The position numbers and the translations under genes are program-made. Shown here piece after piece: positions 16,936 to 24,898 of a stretch of DNA of 64,000 nucleotides. How positions within the stretch are numbered: the stretch's first letter is position 1; each line of letters starts with the position of its first letter. The notes below the pieces were generated by a model. That model saw only the letters and a list, made by a program, of their open reading frames with translations, did not search any database and was not told the origin of the DNA. The DNA is from Betaproteobacteria bacterium (lineage in GTDB: Bacteria; Pseudomonadota; Gammaproteobacteria; Burkholderiales; Burkholderiaceae_C). Location: positions 310,001 through 374,000 of the forward strand of contig JADJWD010000006.1 in the NCBI GenBank assembly GCA_016716535.1, in the 5' to 3' direction.

Positions 16936-17505
16936 TTGAACGAGGCGCTCCTCGTCAGCACCGGCGTCGTGGCCCTCGGCGAGATCGGCGACAAGACCCA
17001 GTTGCTGGCGCTGCTGCTGGCAGCGCGCTACCGGCGGCCGTGGCCGATCATCGCCGGCATCCTCGTCGCGACGCTGGCCAACCACGCCGCGGCCGGCGCG
17101 GTGGGCGCGTGGATCACGCGGCTCATCGACCCGCAGTGGATGCGGTGGATCCTCGGCGGCGCGTTCATCGCCGTGGCGCTGTGGATGCTGGTGCCCGACC
17201 ACGTCGAGGCGCACGACCGGCCGGCGAGGAGCCGGCTCGGCGTCTTCGGCATCACGACGGTCGCCTTCTTCCTCGCCGAGATGGGCGACAAGACGCAGGT
17301 CGCCACCGTGATGCTGGCCGCGCGCTACGAGGCGCTGGCCGCCGTCATCGTCGGCACGACGCTCGGCATGATGATCGCCAACGTGCCCGCGGTGCTGCTG
17401 GGCGAGCAGGCCGTCAAGCGCATGCCGGTCGCGTGGGTGCACCGCATCGCCGCGGTGGTGTTCGCGGCCGTCGGTGCGGCGGTGCTGATGGGCGCCGCCG
17501 GGTGA
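16936..17505 (+). CDS. GDT1/UPF0016 (TMEM165) family cation transporter
   Basis: A 189-residue membrane protein made of two homologous halves, each carrying the family motif E-x-G-D-K-T (EIGDKT at 16-21; EMGDKT in the second half). Family members move Mn2+ and/or Ca2+; bacterial examples export manganese. TTG at 16936 is preferred because GGAGG lies six bases upstream; GTG at 16924 would put that sequence inside the gene. The 70-base leader contains two copies of a 14-nt repeat (GCAAGGCCGGCAAC at 16890 and 16908). I saw no yybP-ykoY manganese riboswitch consensus. Confidence 0.88.
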   Translation: MNEALLVSTGVVALGEIGDKTQLLALLLAARYRRPWPIIAGILVATLANHAAAGAVGAWITRLIDPQWMRWILGGAFIAVALWMLVPDHVEAHDRPARSRLGVFGITTVAFFLAEMGDKTQVATVMLAARYEALAAVIVGTTLGMMIANVPAVLLGEQAVKRMPVAWVHRIAAVVFAAVGAAVLMGAAG

Positions 17506-17553
17506 GTTCGCTGCGGCGAGAATGACCGCCTCGTTTCCGACCGCATCGTCCTC

Positions 17554-18117
17554 ATGCAACCCGCGCCCGCCACAGCCACCCCGCCCTCCGACCTCGACGC
17601 CTGGCTCGCCGCCGAGGAACAACAGCTCGCGCTGATGGAGCGCGGCGCGGGCCCGGGTGTCGCGCCGCGCGCGCTGGCGCTCTCGCTCGACGGCCTGACG
17701 CTGCTGCAACGGGTGCTCGCCGGTGAGCTGCCGTTCGCATCGATCGCGCGCACGCTCGACTTCATGCTCGTCGAGGTGGCGGCCGGCCGCGCCGTCTTCC
17801 AGGGCCGGCCGGGGCCGACGCTGCTCAACCCGATGGGCGGCATCCACGGCGGCTGGTACGCGACGCTGCTGGACAGCGCGCTCGGCTGCGCGGTGCACAC
17901 GATGATGCCGGCCGGCCGCGCCTACACCACCGCCGAGCTGAGCGTGAACCTCGTGCGCGCGATCCCACCGGCGCTGCCGCGCGTGCGCGCCATCGGCACC
18001 GTCGTGCACTGTGGGCGGCAGCTCGCCACCGCCGAGGGGCGCCTCGTCGGGCCCGACGGCACGCTGTACGCGCACGGCACCACCACCTGCCTCGTCTTCG
18101 AGATGCCGTCAAAATGA
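17554..18117 (+). CDS. PaaI-family hotdog thioesterase
   Basis: 187 residues. After an N-terminal extension (1-60) comes a hotdog domain with NPMGGIHGGWYATLLDSALG, the PaaI/YbdB-like active-site helix, followed by AYTTAELSVNLVRAI. Such enzymes hydrolyse acyl- or phenylacetyl-CoA thioesters. The substrate is not deducible. It precedes gloA by four bases. Confidence 0.88.
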   Translation: MQPAPATATPPSDLDAWLAAEEQQLALMERGAGPGVAPRALALSLDGLTLLQRVLAGELPFASIARTLDFMLVEVAAGRAVFQGRPGPTLLNPMGGIHGGWYATLLDSALGCAVHTMMPAGRAYTTAELSVNLVRAIPPALPRVRAIGTVVHCGRQLATAEGRLVGPDGTLYAHGTTTCLVFEMPSK

Positions 18118-18121
18118 GCCG

Positions 18122-18520
18122 ATGAGAGTCCTCCACACCATGTTGCGCGTCGGCAACCTGCAGCGCTCGATCGACTTCTACACCCAGGTGCTCGGCATGA
18201 CGCTGCTGCGCACGACCGAGCGCCCGGAGCAGAAGTACGACCTCGCGTTCGTCGGCTACGGCAAGAACCCGGAGCACGCCGAGATCGAGCTGACCTACAA
18301 CTACGGCGTCGAGAAGTACGACCTCGGCGCTGGCTTCGGCCACATCGCGATCGGCGTCGCCGATGTCGCGGCCACCTGCGCGGCGGTGCGCGAGAAGGCC
18401 GCGGCGCTGGGCGGCGCGATCACGCGCGAGCCGGGGCCTGTCAAAGGCGGCACCACGGTGATCGCCTTCATCACCGACCCCGACGGCTACAAGATCGAGC
18501 TGATCGAGCGCGGCGCCTGA
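18122..18520 (+). CDS. gloA: lactoylglutathione lyase (glyoxalase I)
   Basis: GloA converts the hemithioacetal of methylglyoxal and glutathione to S-lactoylglutathione. The 132-residue sequence is close to the E. coli Ni-dependent enzyme: it starts MRVLHTMLRV with metal ligands H5, E56 and H74, and the fourth, E126, is in DPDGYKIELIE (shifted by a four-residue insertion). Start and length are well supported. It may be cotranscribed with the upstream thioesterase. Confidence 0.96.
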   Translation: MRVLHTMLRVGNLQRSIDFYTQVLGMTLLRTTERPEQKYDLAFVGYGKNPEHAEIELTYNYGVEKYDLGAGFGHIAIGVADVAATCAAVREKAAALGGAITREPGPVKGGTTVIAFITDPDGYKIELIERGA

Positions 18521-18638
18521 AACGCGCCGCCGGCGTGCGGTGGTTGGCACCGGCCTCCATCGGGTGCGGGTGGCCGCGGCGGCAGCGGCCGGACAGAATC
18601 GCCGGATCAACCGGGTCTTCTGCCCAAGGAGCGAACAC

Positions 18639-19226
18639 ATGATGCGCCACCTCGTCGTCCCCGCGTCGCGGCTTCTCGTCGTCGCTGCGCTGACCATCGT
18701 CGCCGCCGGCGGCGCGCAGGCGCAGAAGCTGCGCCCCGGGCTGTGGGAGAACGCCGTCAGCATGAAGTCCAGCGACCAGCGCGTCGAGCAGGCGATGGCG
18801 CAGATGCGCGCGCAGCTTGCCAGCATGCCGCCGGCGCAGCGCGCGCAGGTCGAGCAGATGATGGCCAGCCAGGGCGTGGGCATCGGCGGCGCCGGCAAGC
18901 CGAACACGGTGCGCAGCTGCATCTCGCCGGAGATGGCGGCGCGCAACGAGTTCAACCCCGGCGACAGCCGCTGCCAGAGCATCGATCACAAGCGCACCGG
19001 CAACGTCGTGCGCTTCAGGTTCAGCTGCCAGAACGAAGGCACGACGAGCCAGGGCGAAGGCGAGTTCACGCTCGTCAGCGACACCGAGACGCGCGGCAAG
19101 ATGTTCGTCAACACGCAGCGCCAGGGTCAGAGCATGCGCATGGACATGGAAAGCACCAGCAAGTGGGTGGCCGCGGACTGCGGCAACCTCAAGCCGCTGG
19201 CCCAGGGGCGCGCGGCGCCGAAGTAG
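18639..19226 (+). CDS. DUF3617 family exported protein
   Basis: 195 residues with a signal peptide (cleavage near residue 28, GGAQAQ). The mature part begins KLRPGLWEN, the usual opening of DUF3617 proteins, has a Gln/Met-rich helix (QRVEQAMAQMRAQLASM) and ends with a lipocalin-like beta region. Three cysteines (in VRSCISPE, SRCQSID and FSCQN) are followed by a fourth near the C-terminus, which may form disulfides. AAGGAG precedes the start. Function unknown; periplasmic. Confidence 0.88.
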   Translation: MMRHLVVPASRLLVVAALTIVAAGGAQAQKLRPGLWENAVSMKSSDQRVEQAMAQMRAQLASMPPAQRAQVEQMMASQGVGIGGAGKPNTVRSCISPEMAARNEFNPGDSRCQSIDHKRTGNVVRFRFSCQNEGTTSQGEGEFTLVSDTETRGKMFVNTQRQGQSMRMDMESTSKWVAADCGNLKPLAQGRAAPK

Positions 19227-19235
19227 GCGCCAGCC

Positions 19236-19886
19236 TCAGCGCAGCGCGCTCGCCGCGCGCGCCAGTTGCGTGACGCGCGCCCAGTCGCCGGCCTTCAGCG
19301 CATCGGCCGGCGTCAGCCAGGTGCCGCCGACCACCTTCACGTTCGGCAGCGCCAGGAACTGCGGCGCCGTCTCGGCGGTGATGCCGCCGGTGGGGCAGAA
19401 GGCGATGTCGGGGAACGGCCCCGCGAGCGCCTTCAGCATCGGCAGGCCACCGGCCGCGCTGGCCGGAAAGAACTTCAGGAAGTCGAAGCCGTCGGCGCTG
19501 GCCGCCATCACCTCGCTGGCCGTGGCGACGCCGGGCAGGAGCGGCAGGCCCGCTTGCCGGCACGCTTCGGCGACCTCTTGCGTATAGCCCGGGCTGACGC
19601 CGAAGCGTGCGCCGGCATCGCCCGCGGCACGCGCATCGGAGCCACTGCGCAGCGTGCCGGCGCCGACGATCGCCGCGGGCACCGCGCGTGCGATCGCCTC
19701 GATCGCCGCCAGCGCCACCGGCGTGCGCAGCGTCACCTCGAGCACCTTGACGCCGCCGGCGACCAGCGCCTGCGCCAGCGGCACCGCCTGTTCGAGACGC
19801 TCGATGACGATGACGGGGACCACGGGGCCGTGCTGCGCGAGCTCGGCGGGGGTGAGCGGGCCGGTGTGGGAAAGCGGGGCGTTCAT
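19236..19886 (-). CDS. eda: KDPG/KHG aldolase
   Basis: Eda cleaves 2-keto-3-deoxy-6-phosphogluconate to pyruvate and glyceraldehyde 3-phosphate, the second Entner-Doudoroff step. The 216-residue protein has the general base E50 (VLEVTLRT), the Schiff-base lysine K138 (FDFLKFFPA) and the phosphate loop PTGGI. The start at 19886 (MNAPLSHTG) is favoured over an ATG five codons upstream. It follows edd on the same strand with 96 bases between, occupied by a palindromic repeat that could weaken readthrough from edd. Confidence 0.95.
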   Translation of the reverse strand: MNAPLSHTGPLTPAELAQHGPVVPVIVIERLEQAVPLAQALVAGGVKVLEVTLRTPVALAAIEAIARAVPAAIVGAGTLRSGSDARAAGDAGARFGVSPGYTQEVAEACRQAGLPLLPGVATASEVMAASADGFDFLKFFPASAAGGLPMLKALAGPFPDIAFCPTGGITAETAPQFLALPNVKVVGGTWLTPADALKAGDWARVTQLARAASALR

Positions 19887-19920
19887 CGCGGGTCCGTCCA
19901 AAAAGCGTTTCCGATAACCC

Positions 19921-19972
19921 CCGTTCGCCCTGAGGTATCGAAGGGCGGGCTTCGATACCTCAGCCCGAACGG
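19921..19972. repeat. interspersed palindromic repeat, copy A (edd-eda gap)
   Basis: A 52-nt near-perfect inverted repeat: the left arm begins CCGTTCGCCCTGAGGTATCG and the right arm ends in its complement, giving a stem of about 23 bp with two mismatches. This copy has GGTATCGAAG where the others have CTTGTCGAAG, changed on both arms so that pairing is kept. Confidence 0.9.
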
Positions 19973-19982
19973 AGCGAGGAGA

Positions 19983-21872
19983 TCACAACCAGCTTATCGC
20001 GCCCTCTTCCGCGCTACCCACCTGCCGCCTGAAGCCGGCAAAGAGCTCGCGGCCGAGGCCGTGTTCGTGCGCTTCGGCCTCGTCATCGGGGCGCTCGGCG
20101 TTTTCGCGCGCCGCCCACGTCGCTTCGTCGACAAGCGCCGCCAGCGTGCCCGCCGCCGCATCGACGCGCACGACATCGCCGTCGCGCAGCTTGGCCAGCG
20201 GCCCGCCTGCCAGCGCCTCGGGGCTGACGTGGATCGCGGCCGGCACCTTGCCGCTGGCGCCGCTCATGCGCCCGTCGGTGACCAGCGCCACCTCGAATCC
20301 GCGGCCTTGCAGCACCGCGAGCGGCGGCGTCAGCTTGTGCAGCTCGGGCATGCCGTTGGCGCGCGGGCCCTGGAAGCGCACGACGACGACAACGTCGCGC
20401 TCCAACTCGCCCGCCTTGAACGCGGCGAGCAGCGCCTCCTGGCTCGTGAAGATGCGCGCCGGCGCCTCGATGACATGGCGTGCCTCGGGCACCGCCGAGG
20501 TCTTGATGACCGCGCGGCCGAGGTTGCCTGTGAGCAGCTTCAAGCCGCCGGTCGCCGAGAACGGCCGCGCGGCCGGGCGCACGACGGTGCCGTCGGCCGC
20601 GGCCGGCGCGGGGTGTGCCCAGGTCAGGCGCAGCGAGGTGTCCGTCGATGTGTTCGTCGATGCACCCGACGATGCGTCGCCGGACACGCCGCGCACATCG
20701 ATCGCCGGCACCTGCGCATACGCCGCAAGCCCGCCCTCGCCCACCGTCGCCACGTCGGCGTGCATCAGCCCCGCGCCGAGCAACTCGCCGATCACGTGCC
20801 CGGGCCCGCCGGCCGCCTGGAACTCGTTCACGTCGGCCTCGCCGTTGGGGTAGACGCGCGCGACAAGCGGCACCACCGCCGACAGCTCGGCGAAATCGGT
20901 CCAGTCGATGACGATGCCGGCGGCGCGCGCCACCGCGACCCAGTGAATCAAGTGGTTCGTGCTGCCGCCGGTGGCCAGCAGCGCCACCATCGCGTTGACG
21001 ATGACCCGCTCGTCGACGAGCCGGCCGATCGGCGTGAAGCGGCCCTCACGCCGCGCGATGCGCAGCAACGTCGCCACCGCCTCGCGCGTCAGCGCCTCGC
21101 GCAGCGGCGCGTGCGGGTGCACGAAGGCGGCGCCCGGCACGTGCAGGCCCATCGCTTCCAGCAGCATCTGGTTGCTGTTGGCGGTGCCGTAGAAGGTGCA
21201 GGTGCCGGCGCCGTGGTAGGCGGCGCTTTCGGCGGCGAGCAGCGCGTCGCGGCCCACCTCGCCGGCGGCGTGGCGCTCGCGCACCTTCGCCTTGTCGGCG
21301 TTGGCGAGGCCGGTGCCCATCGGCCCCGCGGGCACGAAGACACACGGCAGGTGCCCGAAGTGCAGCGCGCCGATCAACAGGCCCGGCACGATCTTGTCGC
21401 AGATGCCCAGGAGCAGCGCGCCGTCGAAGACATCGTGCGTCAGCGCGATTGCGGTGGCCATCGCGATCGCATCGCGCGAGAAGAGGCTCAGCTCCATGCC
21501 GGGCTGGCCCTGCGTGACGCCGTCGCACATCGCCGGCACGCCGCCGGCCACCTGCGCGGTGGCGCCTTGGCGCCGCGCCTCGTCGCGCAGCAGCGCGGGG
21601 TAGTGCTCGTACGGCTGGTGCGCCGAGAGCACGTCGTTGTAGGCGCTGACGATGCCGAAGTGCGGCGCGCGCTCGGCGACGATGCGCAGCTTGTCGGGCG
21701 ACGGCAGCGCCGCGACGGCGTGTGCGACGTTGGCGCAGCCCAGGCGCTCGCTGCCGCGCGGGCGAGAAAGCAGACGGTCGATGCGCGCCAGGTACGCGGC
21801 GCGCGGGCCGGCGCTGCGCTGGCGGATGCGGGCGGTGACGGCGGCGAGCGTGGGGTGCGGCGACGGAGACAT
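19983..21872 (-). CDS. edd: phosphogluconate dehydratase
   Basis: Edd dehydrates 6-phosphogluconate to KDPG, the committing step of the Entner-Doudoroff pathway. The 629-residue protein is an IlvD/Edd-family iron-sulfur enzyme with cluster cysteines in PAMCDGVTQGQPGMELS and LLGICDKIVPG, the GGSTNHLIH motif and the VTDGRMSGASGKVPAAIHV signature. ATG at 21872 is preferred over an in-frame TTG at 21887. A Ser/Thr/Asp-rich stretch (GDASSGASTNTSTDTS) is an odd low-complexity insertion. A 17-nt perfect palindrome lies 84 bases upstream. Confidence 0.95.
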   Translation of the reverse strand: MSPSPHPTLAAVTARIRQRSAGPRAAYLARIDRLLSRPRGSERLGCANVAHAVAALPSPDKLRIVAERAPHFGIVSAYNDVLSAHQPYEHYPALLRDEARRQGATAQVAGGVPAMCDGVTQGQPGMELSLFSRDAIAMATAIALTHDVFDGALLLGICDKIVPGLLIGALHFGHLPCVFVPAGPMGTGLANADKAKVRERHAAGEVGRDALLAAESAAYHGAGTCTFYGTANSNQMLLEAMGLHVPGAAFVHPHAPLREALTREAVATLLRIARREGRFTPIGRLVDERVIVNAMVALLATGGSTNHLIHWVAVARAAGIVIDWTDFAELSAVVPLVARVYPNGEADVNEFQAAGGPGHVIGELLGAGLMHADVATVGEGGLAAYAQVPAIDVRGVSGDASSGASTNTSTDTSLRLTWAHPAPAAADGTVVRPAARPFSATGGLKLLTGNLGRAVIKTSAVPEARHVIEAPARIFTSQEALLAAFKAGELERDVVVVVRFQGPRANGMPELHKLTPPLAVLQGRGFEVALVTDGRMSGASGKVPAAIHVSPEALAGGPLAKLRDGDVVRVDAAAGTLAALVDEATWAARENAERPDDEAEAHEHGLGRELFAGFRRQVGSAEEGAISWL

Positions 21873-21956
21873 GGGCAAGCGGGGCAATCGGTGCAGGCTC
21901 GACGGAGCGTCATCCTGCTGGCGTCGGGCGGCGAAGTAACCGCCGCCGCAATTCTC

Positions 21957-21973
21957 ATGTAACCTGGTTACAT
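21957..21973. promoter_or_regulatory. operator-like palindrome upstream of edd
   Basis: ATGTAACC-T-GGTTACAT is a perfect 17-nt palindrome in the edd/chaC divergent gap, 84 bases before the edd ATG. Shape and sequence resemble sites of LacI- or GntR-type sugar-acid regulators (the gluconate repressor site is also an ATGTTACC-like palindrome). The regulator itself is not in the window. Confidence 0.65.
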
Positions 21974-22062
21974 CGTCAATGCTCGACGCGGATCAGGCGG
22001 CGCGGGCAAGTCGTGATCCCACGCCGCACGCACCGCGGACGCCGCTGGGACAATCGCCGCCG

Positions 22063-22674
22063 ATGACGCACGCGCTGCCCCCTGCCCTGATCGTGCGCGA
22101 CCCCGCCGAGCAACTGGTGCGGCTGCGCCACCGTTGGCGCGCCGAGCCGGCGTGGTGGGTGTTCGGCTACGCCTCGCTGCTGTGGCGGCCGGAGTTCGAG
22201 GCCCCCGAGCACCGCCCCGCGCTGCTGCGCGGCTGGCACCGCGCGTTGCGCATGCGTTCACGCGTCAACCGCGGCACGCCCGAGGAGCCGGGGCTCGTCT
22301 TCGCGCTGTTGCCCGGCGGCGCCTGCCGCGGCGCCGTCTACCGCATGGACCCGGCGCGCGCCGAGGCCGAGCTCGACAAACTCTGGGCGCGCGAGATGCC
22401 CACCGGCGTCTACGACGCGCGCCTCGTGCCCTGCCGCACCGCCGCCGGCCCCGTGCTCGCGCTGGCCTTCACGCTGGCGCGCACGAGCCCGGCTTGCACG
22501 CCGCGCATCGCCGACGCCGAGATGCTCGACATCCTGCGCCGTGCCCGCGGCCGCTACGGCACGACGCTCGAGTACCTCGCCGAAACCGCCGCCGCGCTGC
22601 GCGAACGCGGCGTGCACGACCGCGAGGTCGAGCGGCTGATGGCGCTGGCGAGGCGGCACGGGTTGTTGGGCTAA
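22063..22674 (+). CDS. ChaC-family gamma-glutamylcyclotransferase
   Basis: 203 residues with the family opening WWVFGYASLLWRPEFE, the substrate-binding loop, then RSRVNRGTPEEPGLVFALLPGG and PTGVYDARLVP. ChaC enzymes cleave glutathione to 5-oxoproline and Cys-Gly in the cytoplasm. The ATG at 22063 (MTHALPPAL) fits the family start; the open frame continues about 28 codons further upstream without similarity. Confidence 0.88.
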   Translation: MTHALPPALIVRDPAEQLVRLRHRWRAEPAWWVFGYASLLWRPEFEAPEHRPALLRGWHRALRMRSRVNRGTPEEPGLVFALLPGGACRGAVYRMDPARAEAELDKLWAREMPTGVYDARLVPCRTAAGPVLALAFTLARTSPACTPRIADAEMLDILRRARGRYGTTLEYLAETAAALRERGVHDREVERLMALARRHGLLG

Positions 22675-22711
22675 GGGCGCGGCCATCCCTCGACGCGGCC
22701 GCCTCTGTTAA

Positions 22712-22727
22712 TATAACGGCCGTTATA
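22712..22727. promoter_or_regulatory. AT-rich palindrome, probable autoregulatory operator of the toxin-antitoxin pair
   Basis: TATAACGGCCGTTATA is a perfect 16-nt palindrome 17-32 bases before the antitoxin ATG. It is AT-rich in very GC-rich surroundings and overlaps -10-like sequences (TAATAT, TATAAC). AbrB/MazE-type antitoxins typically repress their own promoter through such sites. Confidence 0.75.
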
Positions 22728-22743
22728 ACGTTGTGAGGCAGCG

Positions 22744-22968
22744 ATGACGGCGCTCAAGCTCACCCAGATCGGCAACTCGGTCGGCGTGATCCTTCCCAAG
22801 GAGGTCCTCGCGCGGCTCAAGCTCGAGAAGGGCGACACGCTGTACGTCACCGACGCGGCCAACGGCTTGCTGCTGACTCCGTACAGCGAGGAGTTCGGGA
22901 CGCAGATGGCGGCCGCGCGGCGCCTGATGAAGAAGCGCCGCAACGTCTTGCGCGAACTCGCCAAGTGA
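22744..22968 (+). CDS. AbrB/MazE-type antitoxin
   Basis: A 74-residue protein. The first 50 residues form a swapped-hairpin AbrB domain (LTQIGNSVGVILPKEVLARL, then KLEKGDTLYV), which binds DNA as a dimer. The basic helical tail (AARRLMKKRRNVLRELAK) should bind and neutralise the toxin. It starts 16 bases after a perfect palindrome and 15 bases separate it from the Doc gene, the usual antitoxin-first order. Confidence 0.9.
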   Translation: MTALKLTQIGNSVGVILPKEVLARLKLEKGDTLYVTDAANGLLLTPYSEEFGTQMAAARRLMKKRRNVLRELAK

Positions 22969-22983
22969 GCCGGTGAGGCCGCG

Positions 22984-23382
22984 TTGAAGCGCTGGGTCTG
23001 GCTCGCGAAGCCGGTTCTCGACGCCGTTCATCAGGAGCAACTGGCCGAGCACGGCGGGCCGGCAGGCGTGCGCGACGCGTCGCTGCGCGAGTCAGCGATG
23101 GCGCGGCCACGCCACCTTTCGGCCTACGGCAAGCCCGACATCGCCGCGCTCGCCGCCGCCTACGGCTGGGGCCTCGCGCGCAACCACCCGTTCGTCGACG
23201 GCAACAAGCGCACCGCCTTCGTCGCAGTGGAGCTGTTCCTCGACCTCAACGGCCACGAATTGACCGCCGACGATGCCGGCTGCGTCGTCACGATGCTGCA
23301 AGTGGCCGCAGGCGATCTCGACGAACCCGCCTTCGCCGCCTGGATCCGCGCGCACCTCGCGGCGCGCACGCCGCCGACGTGA
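22984..23382 (+). CDS. doc: Doc-type Fic-domain toxin (death on curing)
   Basis: 132 residues carrying the Doc version of the Fic motif, HPFVDGNKRT (H-x-F-x-D-G-N-K-R). Doc toxins are kinases that phosphorylate elongation factor Tu and stop translation. The N-terminus (WLAKPVLDAVHQEQLAEHGG) and LSAYGKPDIAALAAAYGWGL are typical of the family. The start is TTG at 22984 with GTGAGG upstream. The motif is intact, so it is probably active. Its partner here is AbrB-like rather than Phd. Confidence 0.93.
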   Translation: MKRWVWLAKPVLDAVHQEQLAEHGGPAGVRDASLRESAMARPRHLSAYGKPDIAALAAAYGWGLARNHPFVDGNKRTAFVAVELFLDLNGHELTADDAGCVVTMLQVAAGDLDEPAFAAWIRAHLAARTPPT

Positions 23383-23399
23383 GCCACCGCCGCGGTCGG

Positions 23400-23545
23400 C
23401 GTGCGCCCGGCCGGCTGCGCCAGGTGCAAAGGCGATGGTCGCATCGCCGCGGCGTCGGCCAGCAGCCGGCGCGCGTCCTGGTACAGCTGCAGCCCCACCG
23501 GGGTGGGCGTGACGCCTTGGAGCTGCAGGGCCACGCCCAGTACGC
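23400..23545 (-). pseudogene. LysR-type regulator remnant (N-terminal fragment)
   Basis: Reading the minus strand at 23540-23442 gives LGVALQLQGVTPTPVGLQLY followed by QDARRLLADAAAM. This strongly resembles the end of a LysR winged-helix and the start of its linker helix (LGVxLxxRxxRGVxLTPxGxxLYxxARRLLADA). No initiator, upstream helix-turn-helix or effector domain is present. The remaining sequence between doc and the DUF1513 gene is low-complexity. I read it as a decayed fragment. Confidence 0.55.
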
Positions 23546-23573
23546 CGCTGCCACTGCCATTCCCGCCCCGCGC

Positions 23574-23640
23574 GCACCTGACGCACCTGACGCAACTGAC
23601 GCATGCGGTGCGCACGGGGCACGTGGGGCACATGGGGCAC
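23574..23640. repeat. two adjacent 9-nt tandem repeat blocks
   Basis: GCACCTGAC, GCACCTGAC and GCAACTGAC (23574-23600) are followed by GGGGCACGT, GGGGCACAT and GGGGCAC (23616-23640). They lie between the LysR remnant and the end of the iron operon and look like noncoding slippage products. Confidence 0.75.
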
Positions 23641-23682
23641 GACAGCGAGCCGCGGAATCGAATGCACGCGCCGCCACCACCG

Positions 23683-24885
23683 TCACCCCTTGCGCAACAC
23701 CACCCAGTGGTTGTCCGGCGCCAGCGCCACCGGCCACGGCAGCATGCCGGGGGCTTCGCGGGCGTGCCAGCGGGCGGCGCCGCGGCCGGCGCTGAGCAGG
23801 ACGCCGGCGCCGTCGTCGAGCGTGGCCAGCGCGCAGGGCTCGGTCATCTCGGCGACGAGCGTCAGCTTCTCGGGCGCGCCAGGGTGCCACCAGAGGCCCC
23901 GGCGCGCTTTCTGCGCACTGATGACGAAGCCGCCGCCGGGGCCGGCGGCGATGTCGCCGGCGTAGCCCGCGGCGCTGGCATCGCGCGTCGGGATGACGAG
24001 TGTTTGGCCGTCCCACACGGCCAGCGTCGGCGCGGCGCGGCGTGTGTCGGCGCTGTCGTGCTCGGCTTGCAGCGCGATGCCGAGCAGCGGCGTCGCGCCG
24101 GCGCCCTGCGCACCGGTGTCCTTCACGGCCGCGTCGCCGCCTCGCGCTGCGCCGCCTTGCGCCCAGGCGATGTGGCGCAGGCTCAGGCGCGGATCGTCGA
24201 GCTGCCAGCGGCCGAGCAGCCGCCCGTCGCCGCCAGCCAGTTGCACGAGCGCCGGGGCCATGCGCTCGCGCTCGATCGGCCGGCCCTCGAGGTCGCGCAC
24301 GATGCCGCCGATGGCGACGACGAGCGAGCCGTCGGCGCCGCTCAGCAGTTGGTGCGGATCGCGTCCGCCGGCGGTGAACTGCGCGACGCGAGCCAGCGTG
24401 CGTGCGTCGCGCACGCTGATCCAGCCTTCGCCCGTGGCCGGGTCGGTCTCCGTGGTGTAGAGCCAGTCGCTGCGCGCGGCGGCCGCTTCGACGTGGCCGT
24501 TGAACGTGCGGCGCGGCGTTTCGTCGTCGATGGCGATGCGCGCCGTGACGACGCCTTGCGCATCGCAGCGCAGCAGCCAGCGGCCGGGCCGGTTGGCCAC
24601 CGCGAGGAAGCCGCCGTCGGCCAGTGCCAGCAGGCCGTGCGCACGCCCGGGCACCGGCACCTGCGCGGCAACGGCGATGCGCCGCGCCGCCCAGTCGACC
24701 TCGATGATGCCGACGCTGTCCGGCGCCTCGCCGGCGGGCGCGCCGGCCAAGCGCCAGGCGGTCGCCAGGCGCAGCGGCGTCGAGGCCCAAGCCGGCCCCA
24801 CCGCCGCCGTGGCCGCCGCGGCCAGCACCGCGCGCAGCCACAGCCGCCGTTCGCGCATCGTCCTCTCGTCCATCATCTTCTCCAC
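23683..24885 (-). CDS. DUF1513 family exported protein (iron-uptake associated)
   Basis: A 400-residue protein with an N-terminal export signal that may be Tat-type (RERRLWLRAVLAAAAT, then GPAWAS). The mature part looks like a beta-propeller with repeated W/L-D/G strands (HGLLALADGGFLAVANRPGR, DPHQLLSGADGSLVVAIGG). DUF1513 proteins are usually encoded beside imelysin/EfeO-like iron-uptake genes. It is the last gene of this iron operon, 13 bases after the receptor gene. Several Met codons near the start are possible initiators (24885, 24873). Confidence 0.85.
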   Translation of the reverse strand: MEKMMDERTMRERRLWLRAVLAAAATAAVGPAWASTPLRLATAWRLAGAPAGEAPDSVGIIEVDWAARRIAVAAQVPVPGRAHGLLALADGGFLAVANRPGRWLLRCDAQGVVTARIAIDDETPRRTFNGHVEAAAARSDWLYTTETDPATGEGWISVRDARTLARVAQFTAGGRDPHQLLSGADGSLVVAIGGIVRDLEGRPIERERMAPALVQLAGGDGRLLGRWQLDDPRLSLRHIAWAQGGAARGGDAAVKDTGAQGAGATPLLGIALQAEHDSADTRRAAPTLAVWDGQTLVIPTRDASAAGYAGDIAAGPGGGFVISAQKARRGLWWHPGAPEKLTLVAEMTEPCALATLDDGAGVLLSAGRGAARWHAREAPGMLPWPVALAPDNHWVVLRKG

Positions 24886-24898
24886 CTAACTCCGAATC

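Noticed and set aside
23574..23640. CRISPR-like array
   Set aside because: The 9-nt units are directly adjacent, without spacers, and there are no cas genes.
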